Source: JAHEFU01 sp020440645
GTDB taxonomy: Bacteria > 4484-113 > JAFGCY01
NCBI GenBank assembly: GCA_020440645.1
Contig: JAGRNR010000014.1
Span: 1 to 64,000, forward strand
Direction: 5' to 3'
Length of the DNA stretch: 64,000 bases
Position numbers and translations under genes: made by a program. Positions 16,787-25,293 of this stretch are shown in pieces. The notes beneath the pieces were generated by a model. The model was not told where the DNA came from. It saw nothing but the letters and a program-made list of their open reading frames with translations, and ran no database searches. The stretch's first letter is position 1; each line of letters begins with the position of its first letter.

Positions 16787-18094
16787 CTACTGCCCATCCT
16801 TAGCAACTTCCGCATCCGCTGCCAAGGGGTAGTCCGCTTCGATTGTCCGCCCCATCGGCTCAATGTCAACGAGGAAGAAGCCATCGCTTGACTGAACTAG
16901 CAATCCTTCCGGCAGTTCATTGATGCTGCCACCGTAGAAGTCTTCGGTTAGCAGCCTGGCAAGCAGTTGCAACCGCGGAACTCCTCCATCCAGCGGAATA
17001 CCCTCATGAGGCAGCTCCAGGATGGAAACACTATCGCGATCGCCAGCCAGGATGTACATGCCATGCTCCCCGAAGCCGACATCATTCGTTTTCATGATGT
17101 ACTCATTGCCCATAAGATTGCTGATGCCCTGGTTCAGCTGCAGCGTATGCGCCTTGCCATCCCGGATGACAACCAGCATGTCCCGGTTGAAGTTATAGGC
17201 CAGGATATCGCCGCCCACATTGCCGATCCTGAAGCGTGTGTGCTCGTCATAGCCAATCCTGAACTCCTCCTCGCTGATCACAACCGGCACCGCAGGATCC
17301 GCCGGGTCATAACTGACATGGTTATAGACCACCGGGAACTCCTCAACCGGCCAATTCCCCGTGCTGCGCCTGCCATTGCTGATCAGTTCGTAACCGATGA
17401 CAAGTTCCTGCTCGTCAAACCATGTCATCAGTTTCCAATGCTTCGTCACATGGAAACTCGTTGCCATTTTCCACTCATCGGCACTGAATTCCTGCAGGTC
17501 TTCCAGCCTGAACAGGCAGCGCGGATCCATATCCAGCAGGTGGATGAAATCCTCTTCGCCGGTGTAGTCAAAGTTGATCTGCGGATTCTCCGGCGGATTG
17601 CTGATTATGTGATCAAGCAGCAGGCCAGCCAGCAAGCCGTTGTCAGCTTCAACTATCCGAAAATCGAATTGCCCGGTCCAGCTATCTTCCATTTTGACCC
17701 AGTCCTCATGGGTCCAGTCCCGGGTTTCCTCCGGACTTGGATCATCCATCTCATAGTGGCCCTGGACCTCCATAAGCTGACCGTCCACAAGATTGATTGC
17801 GCCGGGATGAATGAAGTGCTTGCTTGGAATTGAACCGGGATCTCGGTAGATCCGGATCCTGCACAGCCCCTCCCCAAGCGGGACAATCCGGACACTCGGC
17901 AGCCCCGCCAGTTCGTCAGGCACAAATTCCTGCTCGGGGTTTTCATTCAGGTACGGCAGCAAGTCAGGTTCCTGTCTCGGCGGCATCTGCTGCATGGCCT
18001 CGGCGTATTCCTCAGCCGGATCCGGTTCGTTGCATGCAGCCAGCGAAAGCGCAAGGCCGAGTATCACAATCAAACTGCTGGCAAGCCTGGACAT
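16787..18094 (-). CDS. Lipoprotein of unknown function
   Basis: 435 residues with lipobox SLAAC (Cys about 21). The body has repeated beta-strand stretches with aromatic/hydrophobic alternation (FRIGNVGGDILAYNFNRDMLVVIRDG; NDVGFGEHGMYILAGDRDSVSILEL), suggestive of a beta-propeller-like fold, but I recognise no domain. Base composition looks less GC-rich than neighbours. AAGGTGA lies about 10 nt upstream of the ATG. Confidence 0.8.
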   Translation of the reverse strand: MSRLASSLIVILGLALSLAACNEPDPAEEYAEAMQQMPPRQEPDLLPYLNENPEQEFVPDELAGLPSVRIVPLGEGLCRIRIYRDPGSIPSKHFIHPGAINLVDGQLMEVQGHYEMDDPSPEETRDWTHEDWVKMEDSWTGQFDFRIVEADNGLLAGLLLDHIISNPPENPQINFDYTGEEDFIHLLDMDPRCLFRLEDLQEFSADEWKMATSFHVTKHWKLMTWFDEQELVIGYELISNGRRSTGNWPVEEFPVVYNHVSYDPADPAVPVVISEEEFRIGYDEHTRFRIGNVGGDILAYNFNRDMLVVIRDGKAHTLQLNQGISNLMGNEYIMKTNDVGFGEHGMYILAGDRDSVSILELPHEGIPLDGGVPRLQLLARLLTEDFYGGSINELPEGLLVQSSDGFFLVDIEPMGRTIEADYPLAADAEVAKDGQ

Positions 18095-18159
18095 CGGTTC
18101 AATTCACCTTAGCAGGAAATCGAAGCGGGACAGCCAGCCGGTAATAGCAAAATGGGAAA

Positions 18160-18236
18160 TGGTGGGCGCTACAGGATTCGAACCTGTGACCTCATCGGTG
18201 TGAACGATGCGCTCTAGCCAACTGAGCTAAGCGCCC
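18160..18236 (-). tRNA. tRNA-Val (anticodon CAC)
   Basis: Minus-strand cloverleaf beginning GGGCGCTTAGCTCAGTTGG. The anticodon stem CATCG/CGATG encloses loop TTCACAC, giving anticodon CAC (codon GUG). T-arm AGGTTCGAATCCT; acceptor GGGCGCT/AGCGCCC; discriminator A; 3' CCA is encoded. Confidence 0.97.
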
Positions 18237-18268
18237 CAGGTAATCCCGCCTATCTGACGGGGAGGGAT

Positions 18269-18277
18269 ATTATGCCA
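18269..18277 (-). promoter_or_regulatory. Extended -10 for tRNA-Val(CAC)
   Basis: Minus-strand TGGCATAAT (TG-N-CATAAT) ends 33 bp before the mature tRNA 5' end, a typical leader distance. There is no strong -35, as expected for an extended -10 promoter. Confidence 0.45.
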
Positions 18278-18317
18278 GAAAAACAGAGGAAAGGGAACAG
18301 ATAGCAAACTACAAAGA

Positions 18318-18390
18318 TCAGACCTCAGAAGCCAGACTTCAGATCAGTTTCCGCTGCAGCGAGTCAACTGTCTGAAGTCTGGAGTCTGAC
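18318..18390. repeat. Inverted repeat of CAGACTT-type heptads
   Basis: CCAGACTTCAGA (18332-18343) pairs perfectly with TCTGAAGTCTGG (18371-18382); flanking TCAGAC/GTCTGA extend the arms. It is followed by a GCAGGCC heptad run (about 18395-18420). It lies in the 457-bp gap 18095-18551, which otherwise holds only the tRNA-Val and its promoter. Confidence 0.65.
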
Positions 18391-18551
18391 ACCTGCTGCA
18401 GGCCGCAGGCCGCAGGCAGGTATACTCTTCTCGCGCACAGGGCGCACTCAGTCCGCGAGAAGGGAATGTCCCGCCTGACCAATCTGCCCGAGATGCATTG
18501 TTACGACACTTCGGGACCGCCATGCGGACAGCGGCAATATCGGAGGTCGTA

Positions 18552-20129
18552 ATGACGATTGAACTACCCGCCGGCGCAAACCTCGAATTCGCGCGCAAAC
18601 AAGCCAAGCTGCTGTTGAAACAGCTCAATGACTCGGAAGCCGCCGCCCTGGCCATCGCTGCCGAGTTGCACCCACAGGGCTCAAAACCTGACTGGCAGCT
18701 CAGCGATGCGCAGCTGATCATCGCGCGGCAGTACGGCCATGAATCCTGGCCGAAGCTGAAGGAAGCGATCGAGAACCAGCGCCCGCTCGCCGAGCAGGCC
18801 AAGGCCTTCATCGACAGCATGTTCGGCTGGCAGGATGCGCGCTTCAAACGCATCATCACTGAGCATCCGGCTGTCGCCTCATTCGACCTCGCCTGCCAGG
18901 TCAGCTGTGGCGACCATGCCGCGCTCGCCGAACTGCTCGCCGCAGACCCGGATGCCGCGAAACGCAAATACGCCCCGCTGGACCGCGAACTGATCATCTA
19001 CGCCAGCTACTCCCTGATGCACACTCTCGGCGAGCCCTACCGCTCTGGCCTGCTGCGCTGCGTCGAACTGCTGCTTTCGCATGGTGCGGACCCCAACGCT
19101 GCCTATGACGAGGGCGGCACATGGGCCGGCGCGATGCAGCCCTGCTTGTACGGTGCGACCGGGCATGGCAACTTTCCTGAGCTGGCCCGCCTGCTGCTGG
19201 AGGCCGGGGCCGACCCGAATGACGACGAATGCATGTGGCATGTGCCGCAGTTCATGTACGAGGAGTGCCTCGCGCTGCTGCTGGAGTTCGGTGGCAACCC
19301 GAACCGCAAGAGCGAGCACTGGAACAACACCCCGCTGTACTTCCTGCTCGGGCATCGCACGAATGACAAGGGCTATGACACCGCGATGCGCGGTGTGAAC
19401 TGGCTGCTGGAGCATGGCGCGGAACCGAATGTGCCGAGCTATGACTGGCAGGAGAATGCGCTGCAGCTCGCAGTGCGCCTGCACCATCGCCCGGACGTGG
19501 TCGAGTCCCTGCTGAAGCACGGCGCGGACGGGAGCTATAGGCGGGCGGATGGCTGCGACAGCTGGCAACTCGCATTGCGCAGTGGCAACCGGGATGCGAT
19601 CGGCCTGCTGCGAGAACATGGCTTTGCGCATGACGAGGATGAACTGCTGGACAGCTACCTGCTGGCGGTGATGACTGCCGATGCGCAGTCCGCCGGGGAG
19701 ATCATCGCCGCCAGTCCGCAGCTGCTGGAACAGCTTGGCAAGCATGGGCCGGACAGCTTCTGCGATGCAGCCGAGCGCGGCCAGCTTGAGGTGGTCCGGG
19801 TGATGCTTGACAACGGCTGGGATGTCGCAATGACCGATGAATGGGGCCGCCAGCCGCTGCACTGTGCCGCGCTGCGTGGCTTCGCGGACGTCGTCAGGCT
19901 GCTGCTGGCTGCCGGTGCCCCGCTGGACCACCATGACAAGCTGTACGACGGCGCACCGATCGGCTGGGCGCTGCACGGCGCGATCGAGATGCCGGCGGAG
20001 GATGGCGACTACCTTTCAGTGGTCGAACAGATCGTGGCCGCCGGCGGGCTGGACTTTGCCAACGACCGCAGCTGGGCCGAACGTGATGTGGCGAAGGTGC
20101 GTGAGAGGTATGGAGGATCTCGGAGCTAG
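18552..20129 (+). CDS. Ankyrin-repeat protein
   Basis: 525 residues. The N-terminal helical region (LEFARKQAKLLLKQLNDSEAAALAIAAELHPQ ... ARQYGHESWPKLKEAI) is a module often found ahead of ankyrin repeats in bacterial proteins. From about 100 onward there are several ankyrin repeats (CVELLLSHGADPNAAYDEGG, LARLLLEAGADPNDDE, LHCAALRGFADVVRLLLAAG). There is no signal peptide, so a cytoplasmic protein-binding scaffold is likely. The ATG at 18552 is chosen for its GGAGG 5 nt upstream; an in-frame ATG at 18498 is rejected. The last codons and the stop lie inside a heptad repeat arm (20112-20146). Confidence 0.9.
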   Translation: MTIELPAGANLEFARKQAKLLLKQLNDSEAAALAIAAELHPQGSKPDWQLSDAQLIIARQYGHESWPKLKEAIENQRPLAEQAKAFIDSMFGWQDARFKRIITEHPAVASFDLACQVSCGDHAALAELLAADPDAAKRKYAPLDRELIIYASYSLMHTLGEPYRSGLLRCVELLLSHGADPNAAYDEGGTWAGAMQPCLYGATGHGNFPELARLLLEAGADPNDDECMWHVPQFMYEECLALLLEFGGNPNRKSEHWNNTPLYFLLGHRTNDKGYDTAMRGVNWLLEHGAEPNVPSYDWQENALQLAVRLHHRPDVVESLLKHGADGSYRRADGCDSWQLALRSGNRDAIGLLREHGFAHDEDELLDSYLLAVMTADAQSAGEIIAASPQLLEQLGKHGPDSFCDAAERGQLEVVRVMLDNGWDVAMTDEWGRQPLHCAALRGFADVVRLLLAAGAPLDHHDKLYDGAPIGWALHGAIEMPAEDGDYLSVVEQIVAAGGLDFANDRSWAERDVAKVRERYGGSRS

Positions 20130-20237
20130 GTTGTCGGGTGTAGCGGATTTGTCGTGCTTCACGCGGAAAAGTAATTCAAGGTGACTCGCAGCGTCACGCC
20201 AACCCTACAACCCAGATCCCAGCTCCTATATCCTAGG
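20112..20237. repeat. GGANNTA-type heptad inverted repeat between convergent genes
   Basis: The left arm (20112-20146) contains the end and stop of the ankyrin gene. The right arm (20199-20237) contains the stop of the pentapeptide gene. Read on each coding strand both arms resemble GGATCTC, GGAGCTA, GGTTGT, GGGTGTA units, so they pair imperfectly over about 35 nt. The spacer holds two small hairpins: CGTG-CTT-CACG and GTGAC-TCGCAGC-GTCAC. Confidence 0.7.
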
Positions 20238-20721
20238 CAGACAGGTCAGCTCCCGCCATGCTGGCACCCGACATGTCGCAGCCGTCCAGCTGCGCGCCCT
20301 GCAGTTTCGCGTTGTCAAGCACGGCGCTTTTCAGGCTGGCATTGCGCAGGTCGGCTCCGCGCAGGTCGGCTCCGCTGAGCACAGCTCCGCTCAGGTCCGC
20401 ATTGCGCAGGTCGGCATTGCGCATATCGCGGCCGCTGAGGCTGGCACCACGCAGGCTGACCCCGCGCAGGTCGCGGCCATACATCTCCTCATGCATCTGC
20501 ACCCGCCGGCAGGCCCCGCGCTGGCGCGGCAGGCCTTCGCGGGCGAGGCGCTCGATGCTTTCGCGGGAGATGCGGCGCTCATGGCGCACCACCTCCATGT
20601 CGCGGTACACCAGTTGCCCTTCGCTGCACAGCTGCTGCAGGCGCTGGCGCCGGAGCGGCCGGCCCGTCAGGTGGGCCAGCAGCTCCGTCGCCTCTGTTGT
20701 TGTCAGCCAGTCGCCGTTCAT
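20233..20721 (-). CDS. HTH-like plus pentapeptide-repeat protein
   Basis: 162 residues. The N-terminus (about 1-65, WLTTTEATELLAHLTGRPLRRQRLQQLCSEGQL) looks like an excisionase/MerR-type winged helix. Residues about 80-162 are pentapeptide repeats of the A(D/N)LXX type (LRGVSLRGASLSGRDMRNADLRNADLSGAVL), predicting a right-handed beta-helix. It starts 11 nt after the stop of a longer pentapeptide gene, so they form an operon. DNA binding is inferred from the HTH-like part only. The gene ends in a heptad repeat arm. Confidence 0.82.
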   Translation of the reverse strand: MNGDWLTTTEATELLAHLTGRPLRRQRLQQLCSEGQLVYRDMEVVRHERRISRESIERLAREGLPRQRGACRRVQMHEEMYGRDLRGVSLRGASLSGRDMRNADLRNADLSGAVLSGADLRGADLRNASLKSAVLDNAKLQGAQLDGCDMSGASMAGADLSA

Positions 20722-20732
20722 TGCATTCCCGC

Positions 20733-21812
20733 CTATGACGCCAGGTAGGCCGGCAGCACGGTGCTGCCGTCCAGCTTCGCCAGTTCGAGCTGCTCACGCG
20801 TCAGGTTGAGTGCTCCGCTGAGGTCCACCCCGCGCAGGTTTGCATCCTTCAGCACAGCTCCGCTGAAGTCCGCGCCGTCGAGGATCGCGGAGCGCAGGTT
20901 GGCACCACTGAGGTCGGCCTTCTTCAGGCGCGCACCACTGAGGTTGGCGCTGCCGAGGTTGGCACCATTGAAGCTGGCCTTGCCGAGCCTGGCACCACTC
21001 AGGTCCGCGCTGCCAAGGTTGCTGCCACTGAGGTCAGAGCCCTTTAGCCGCGCCTGCTGCATGTTGGCACTGCCGAGGTTGCTGCCGTTCAGGCGGCAGC
21101 CCGCCAGCCGTGCGCCGCCGAAGTCTGCCTTGGCCAGGTTGGCGCCGCTCAGGCTGCAGTTCTCCAGCTTCGCCCCGCTGAAGTCGGCCTTCGCCAGGTT
21201 GCAGCCCGTCAGGCGGCAGTCCGCCAGCTGGGCATTGCTGAAGCTGGCGGAGGCGAAGTTGCTGCCGGTCATGTCCACGCCCTGCATGCTGCGTCCGGCG
21301 AAGCTCGCCCGGACGGCATTCACGCCGCGCATGCTGCGCTTGTCAGTGCCGGGCGTGCTGCCCTTGCTGGACTGCTTGCCGGCTTCGGCCATGGCGCTGT
21401 CAATCGCCTGTTCGATCTGCTCGGCCAGCCGGCTGCCAAAGCCCTCGCCGAGGATCGACAGGTTGTCCAGCCTTTTCAGGCGCTGCAGCTTGTGGCGCAT
21501 GCGGTTGAGCTTGGCCTGCTGTCTCTGTTCACGGTGCCTGCTGCGATCACCCGCGCTGCAGCCGATGCTGAACACGAATGCCTTGGATTTGGGGCCGGAC
21601 TTCGGCCTGCCGTCGGCATCGCCGCTTTCGCTGCCGTCGCCCCATTCATCACCCGCATCGAATTCAGCATCTATGTCTGAACTGGTGCCGGGGGATTCAT
21701 CGCCGATGACGGAGTCGAGCAGTTCCTCAATCCCCTCACCGTTCACCACCACCTTGACGGCGGGGTCTGCGTCATTGTGCGCGCCGGAGTGGCGCCCATG
21801 CTTCTTTACCAT
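20733..21812 (-). CDS. Long pentapeptide-repeat protein
   Basis: 359 residues. The first about 110 residues are acidic (GDESPGTSSDIDAEFDAGDEWGDGSESGDADG), then basic/coiled (RHREQRQQAKLNRMRHKLQRLKRL). From about 155 to 345 there are about 35 continuous pentapeptides (NLAKADFSGAKLENCSLSGA), enough for a long quadrilateral beta-helix. Such helices mimic DNA in Qnr/MfpA proteins, but the family is broad and no role is assigned. GAGGA lies 5 nt before the ATG. It is the first gene of the two-gene operon. Confidence 0.88.
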   Translation of the reverse strand: MVKKHGRHSGAHNDADPAVKVVVNGEGIEELLDSVIGDESPGTSSDIDAEFDAGDEWGDGSESGDADGRPKSGPKSKAFVFSIGCSAGDRSRHREQRQQAKLNRMRHKLQRLKRLDNLSILGEGFGSRLAEQIEQAIDSAMAEAGKQSSKGSTPGTDKRSMRGVNAVRASFAGRSMQGVDMTGSNFASASFSNAQLADCRLTGCNLAKADFSGAKLENCSLSGANLAKADFGGARLAGCRLNGSNLGSANMQQARLKGSDLSGSNLGSADLSGARLGKASFNGANLGSANLSGARLKKADLSGANLRSAILDGADFSGAVLKDANLRGVDLSGALNLTREQLELAKLDGSTVLPAYLAS

Positions 21813-21908
21813 GTTTTCCTCGCTTCGCTGCCTGCCCCTGGGGGGCTTCAGGCCTTACGCGTCACTGCTGCCTAACTATACGCCGGGGGATGGGGGATGG
21901 TTTCAGAT

Positions 21909-22120
21909 GAGGATAGAGGATCCCGGAACTAGGGGCTGGCAGAATGGCTTGAAGTGACGGAAGATATGACTGTTTGCCCCGTGCTGTAATGACACATTGA
22001 TCGGCAAAGCACCACGTCCCCGGTAAGACAAGCTGCTATTCACTGCTTTTGCAACACGTAAAACCTGATTCCCGACGCCTCGCCTGCCACACCCCACAAC
22101 CCAGCTCCTACATCCCCGAC
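21909..22120. repeat. Spread GGANNTA-type heptad inverted repeat
   Basis: The left arm 21909-21942 (GAGGATAGAGGATCCCGG...) and the right arm 22084-22120 (reverse complement reads GATGTAGGAGCTGGGTTG...) are of the same family as 20112-20237. The TAG stop of the 22108 gene starts the right arm. The 140-bp spacer shows nothing else recognisable. Together with 21813-21908 this fills the intergenic gap. Confidence 0.55.
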
Positions 22121-22704
22121 ATGTGCCAGATCCAGCCCAGCATCAGCAAGCTGACCGCCGCGATCCAGCTACCCGCCACCCGCACACCGATTCTCATCCA
22201 TTCGGCATGCAGGCTGATGACCAACGCCGGCAGCAGGGTTGCCAGCAGGAACACAAGCGTGGCCGCGCCCCAGATCGCCAGCCCGTCCATGCCGGCCATT
22301 GTCAGCGCTGCCCCGTTCAGGTAGCCATGGAAGGCCGCCAGCAGGCAGGCCAGCGCGAGCAGCACCGCATGCGGCGGGCGGCGGTCCAGCAGCACCAGCA
22401 TGGCGACGAGGCCGAAGCTCAGCGTTGTCAGCATCGGGCTGTCCGCACTGCCGCCGGACTGCATCCCTGCCATCCCGGCCAGCAGCCAGTAGGCCGGCAG
22501 CAGCAGCAGCAGGGGCCGCGCAGTTTCCCGTCCTGCCTGGCCAGACAGCAGGCCCAGCGTGACCACGAGCAGGATGTCCGCCGGCGTCTGCAGCATGTGA
22601 ACCATCCCGTCGTAGTAGCTGCCAAAGCCCGTGCTCACCAGATGCGCCCAGGCTAAGCCGGGCATCAGGCAGAACAGCATGAACACTGGCAGCAGGCGCT
22701 TCAC
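22108..22704 (-). CDS. HupE/UreJ-like membrane protein
   Basis: About 198 residues from a GTG at 22704 that overlaps the preceding gene's TGA (GTGA arrangement), with AAGGGGG upstream. A signal-like first helix ends in AWAHLVSTGFGSYYDGMVHM, then about five more TM helices with HGYLNGAA. It is divergent from the canonical HupE next door but has the same length and His placement, so probably a paralogue in a Ni/Co-transport-like complex. The long upstream ORF start (22821) is rejected because it would overlap the neighbour by 120 bp. Confidence 0.75.
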   Translation of the reverse strand: MKRLLPVFMLFCLMPGLAWAHLVSTGFGSYYDGMVHMLQTPADILLVVTLGLLSGQAGRETARPLLLLLPAYWLLAGMAGMQSGGSADSPMLTTLSFGLVAMLVLLDRRPPHAVLLALACLLAAFHGYLNGAALTMAGMDGLAIWGAATLVFLLATLLPALVISLHAEWMRIGVRVAGSWIAAVSLLMLGWIWHMSGM

Positions 22705-23297
22705 CCGAGCACGGCCCCCTTCAGGAAGAACAGCCCGCCAAGCAGCACGCAGGCCCCGGCTGCGCGTACCAGCAGTTCGCCGCGCTTCACATCGTTGAGC
22801 ATCCCGAGCGCAATGCCGCACATGTGCAGCAGCCCAGTGCTGATCACGAAGCCGATGCTGTACAGCATGCCGTTGCCACCTTCCGGCAGCTCAGTGCCGT
22901 GCGCATGTCCGTGGAACACAGCGAAGACGGCCACCAGCAGCAGCGCCACCCACAGAGGCGGACTGAACTTGCCGAGCACCATGATGCCGAGCACCACCGC
23001 GCTCAGTGCGATGCCGATCTCGATGCCCGGGATCGGCACGCCGATCAGCCCGAGAAAGCCACCGAAAGCCATCACCAGCGGGAAGGCCACCGGCAGCAGC
23101 CAGATCGCGGGCTTCTTCAGTTGCGCGCCCCACAGGCCGACGGCCACCATCGCAAGGATGTGGTCCCAGCCGCTGACCGGATGGTGCATGCCGGCCATGA
23201 ATCCGACAGCCCCGCCCTCTTCCACATGCGCATGTGCCAGAATTGGCAACATGAGCGTCGCCAGGCCGAGCCAGTATGCGACTGGTCTGTACTGCAT
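22701..23297 (-). CDS. HupE/UreJ family protein (nickel/cobalt permease-like)
   Basis: 198 residues: N-terminal signal/TM ending in ILAHAHVEEGG, then the family motifs HPVSGWDHILAMVAVGLWGA and FAVFHGHAHGTELP, with seven or so hydrophobic segments. HupE/UreJ proteins are thought to move Ni or Co for hydrogenase and urease; no such enzyme is in the window. The ATG at 23297 has GGGAGG 8 nt upstream, so the GTG at 23306 is not used. It is 5 nt after the upstream gene. Confidence 0.9.
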   Translation of the reverse strand: MQYRPVAYWLGLATLMLPILAHAHVEEGGAVGFMAGMHHPVSGWDHILAMVAVGLWGAQLKKPAIWLLPVAFPLVMAFGGFLGLIGVPIPGIEIGIALSAVVLGIMVLGKFSPPLWVALLLVAVFAVFHGHAHGTELPEGGNGMLYSIGFVISTGLLHMCGIALGMLNDVKRGELLVRAAGACVLLGGLFFLKGAVLG

Positions 23298-23302
23298 TGT
23301 GA

Positions 23303-24313
23303 TCACCTCCCGGCAAACATCATATATGAGCGCTGGATGAACCAGTAAGCGCCAGCCACCCCGACGGTGTAACCCGGCAGGCGGTGGGTCCAGCGCGGCC
23401 AGTGGAATTCCAGCACCTTGAAGGCACGTGCCAGCGCCAGCGCCAGCAGGACGAACAGCAGCTGGCCGAGTTCGACTCCGATATTGAATCCCAGCAGCGC
23501 CAGTGGGATCTCCCCGCGCGGCATGCCGGTCAGGCTCAGGCCACTGGCAAAGCCGAAGCCGTGCAGCAGCCCAAAGGCGAAGGCCACCACCCAGGGGTAG
23601 CGGATTGTCAGGCTGCTCTCGCCGCGCCAGACACGTACGATCTCCGGCCCGAGGAACAGGATGCTCAACGCGATCGCGGCATTCAGCGGGGCGACCGGCA
23701 CGCTGGCCAGGCCGAGGCTGGCCAGTGCGAGCGTGATGCTGTGGGCCAGCGTGAAGGCGGTGATGGTCTTCAGCAGGATCGGACGGTGGCCGACGATCAG
23801 CAGCAGCCCGAGCACGAACAACAGGTGGTCCACACCGAGCAGGATGTGCTGGAAGCCAAGCGCGATGTATTCCAGCATCGATTCCCAGGCGCTACGCTCC
23901 CCGCGCAGCTCGATCTGCGGATTCGTCGAGCGCACCACAGAGCTGTACGTGCTGCCGTCTAGGCGCGTGACCCGCACGAACACCTCAGTGACCATGCCCT
24001 CCAGCCCCGGGAAACTGACAACGCTGCCATCCAGCGTGCCCGGCTCAATCGTGACACTGCGGATCTCCAGCTCACCGTCACTGAGGCTGCGGCGCTGCAC
24101 CGGCGTGCTCTCCAGCCAGTCCGCCGGCAGCTGCAGGCCGACCGGGAAACCCTCCGGGCCTGTCGGCGGCGGCACCTTCCAGCTCACACGGAACTGCGTC
24201 TCATCCAGCTGGGTGATGTTCAGCACGCAGGGCTTGCTTTCATGCGCCAGCGCCGGTCGGGCCGGGATTGCCAGAGCCGCGAGCAGCAGGATTGCCAGCC
24301 AGGCCCGCCTCAC
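23303..24313 (-). CDS. HupE/UreJ_2 family protein with extracytoplasmic N-terminal domain
   Basis: 336 residues with a GTG start overlapping the PPIase stop (GTGA). Signal peptide (ARPALAHES), then a beta-rich exported domain (about 25-140), then a seven-TM HupE/UreJ_2 domain with GFQHILLGVDHLLFVLGLLL, FTLAHSITLALASL and FGLLHGFGFASG, the His-containing motifs of the family. A metal-transport role is inferred from those motifs. It is the second gene of a tightly overlapped operon. Confidence 0.92.
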   Translation of the reverse strand: MRRAWLAILLLAALAIPARPALAHESKPCVLNITQLDETQFRVSWKVPPPTGPEGFPVGLQLPADWLESTPVQRRSLSDGELEIRSVTIEPGTLDGSVVSFPGLEGMVTEVFVRVTRLDGSTYSSVVRSTNPQIELRGERSAWESMLEYIALGFQHILLGVDHLLFVLGLLLIVGHRPILLKTITAFTLAHSITLALASLGLASVPVAPLNAAIALSILFLGPEIVRVWRGESSLTIRYPWVVAFAFGLLHGFGFASGLSLTGMPRGEIPLALLGFNIGVELGQLLFVLLALALARAFKVLEFHWPRWTHRLPGYTVGVAGAYWFIQRSYMMFAGR

Positions 24314-25248
24314 TCGGCCGCCCCTTCATCCGGCACATCCTCGCTTGCCAGCTGCGCCATGTCGAAACTGTCAACGCTGATCTCGTACAGCTGCTTCACG
24401 CCCTCGAGCGCGGCATCGAGCTTCTCTCGCTGCTGTGCCTCGATCCAGTCCCGCTCGACATCCTCGCGGATCTCCCCCAGCTCCAGCGGCCGGCCCGCGC
24501 GCCGCTCCTCGATGAACACGAGGTGCACGCCGTAGCTGCTTTCCACCGGTCCGCTCCAGGCGCCGACGGGGAAGTCCCTGATTGCATCCGCGAACAGCGG
24601 GTCGAACTGCCAGCCGATTTCACTGAGCGCCACCAGTGGCAGGCGCGGCGGCAGGCTGCCCGCATCGCTCAGCTCCTGCACCAGCCCAAGTTCCTCAGTG
24701 CCCGTCAGCTGCTGCTTCAGCAGTTCGGCATCCAGCAGCGGCTCCGCGCGCTGCAACGGGTCGAGATAGATCTGCATTAGGCTCAGCGAATCCTCCGTGC
24801 GGTAGCGCTCGGGGTGCTCCTCGAGGAACTGCTGCAGCTCTTCTTCCGTCGGCGTGGGCGGCTCGCTGCCATCATCCAGCAGCAGCTCGTACTTGCTGCG
24901 CAGGTGGTCACGGATCAACTGGTCGTCACGGTCCAGTCCCATGCCGCGCGCCTCGCGCACGCAGACTTCCGTGCGGATGTAGTCGTCAATCAGCTCCTGC
25001 AGCTCAGCCTGCGTCGGCTCACGGTCGAAGTCGCGCACGAAACCGTGGTACATCACCGCGATGCGCGGGCGGTCGACAGTGATCTCAAACTCGCTCTCAT
25101 CCGCAGGCTGCTGGCGCAGGTTGCTCAGCAGGAACAGCAGGCCGCCGACCAGGATGAAGTGCACGATCGGCTCGCGCCATATCGAATGCGGCCGCGCTTC
25201 CGCACCGCCGCCATCGCCTGCCTGGTTAAGTTTCTGGTTATCTGCCAT
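24310..25248 (-). CDS. Membrane-anchored PpiC/parvulin-type peptidyl-prolyl isomerase-like protein
   Basis: 312 residues: cytoplasmic N-terminus, one TM helix (about 28-44, VHFILVGGLLFLL), then a SurA-like N-terminal helical region with DREPTQAELQELIDDYIRTE and a parvulin-like domain (about 160-265; ALSEIGWQFDPLFADAI, GAWSGPVESSYGVHLVFIEER). PPIases of this type are often encoded beside HupE/UreJ_2 genes, so it may fold that protein's exported domain (inference). It is the first gene of the operon, with AGGAG 2 nt before the ATG. Confidence 0.88.
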   Translation of the reverse strand: MADNQKLNQAGDGGGAEARPHSIWREPIVHFILVGGLLFLLSNLRQQPADESEFEITVDRPRIAVMYHGFVRDFDREPTQAELQELIDDYIRTEVCVREARGMGLDRDDQLIRDHLRSKYELLLDDGSEPPTPTEEELQQFLEEHPERYRTEDSLSLMQIYLDPLQRAEPLLDAELLKQQLTGTEELGLVQELSDAGSLPPRLPLVALSEIGWQFDPLFADAIRDFPVGAWSGPVESSYGVHLVFIEERRAGRPLELGEIREDVERDWIEAQQREKLDAALEGVKQLYEISVDSFDMAQLASEDVPDEGAAE

Positions 25249-25293
25249 GTCTCCTGCCGGCCCTGACCGGATTGCAGATTATGGCGCATGACC

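Noticed and set aside
20733..21812. Regularly spaced DNA repeats resembling a CRISPR or minisatellite
   Set aside because: The 15-nt spacing is explained by pentapeptide codons in a continuous reading frame.
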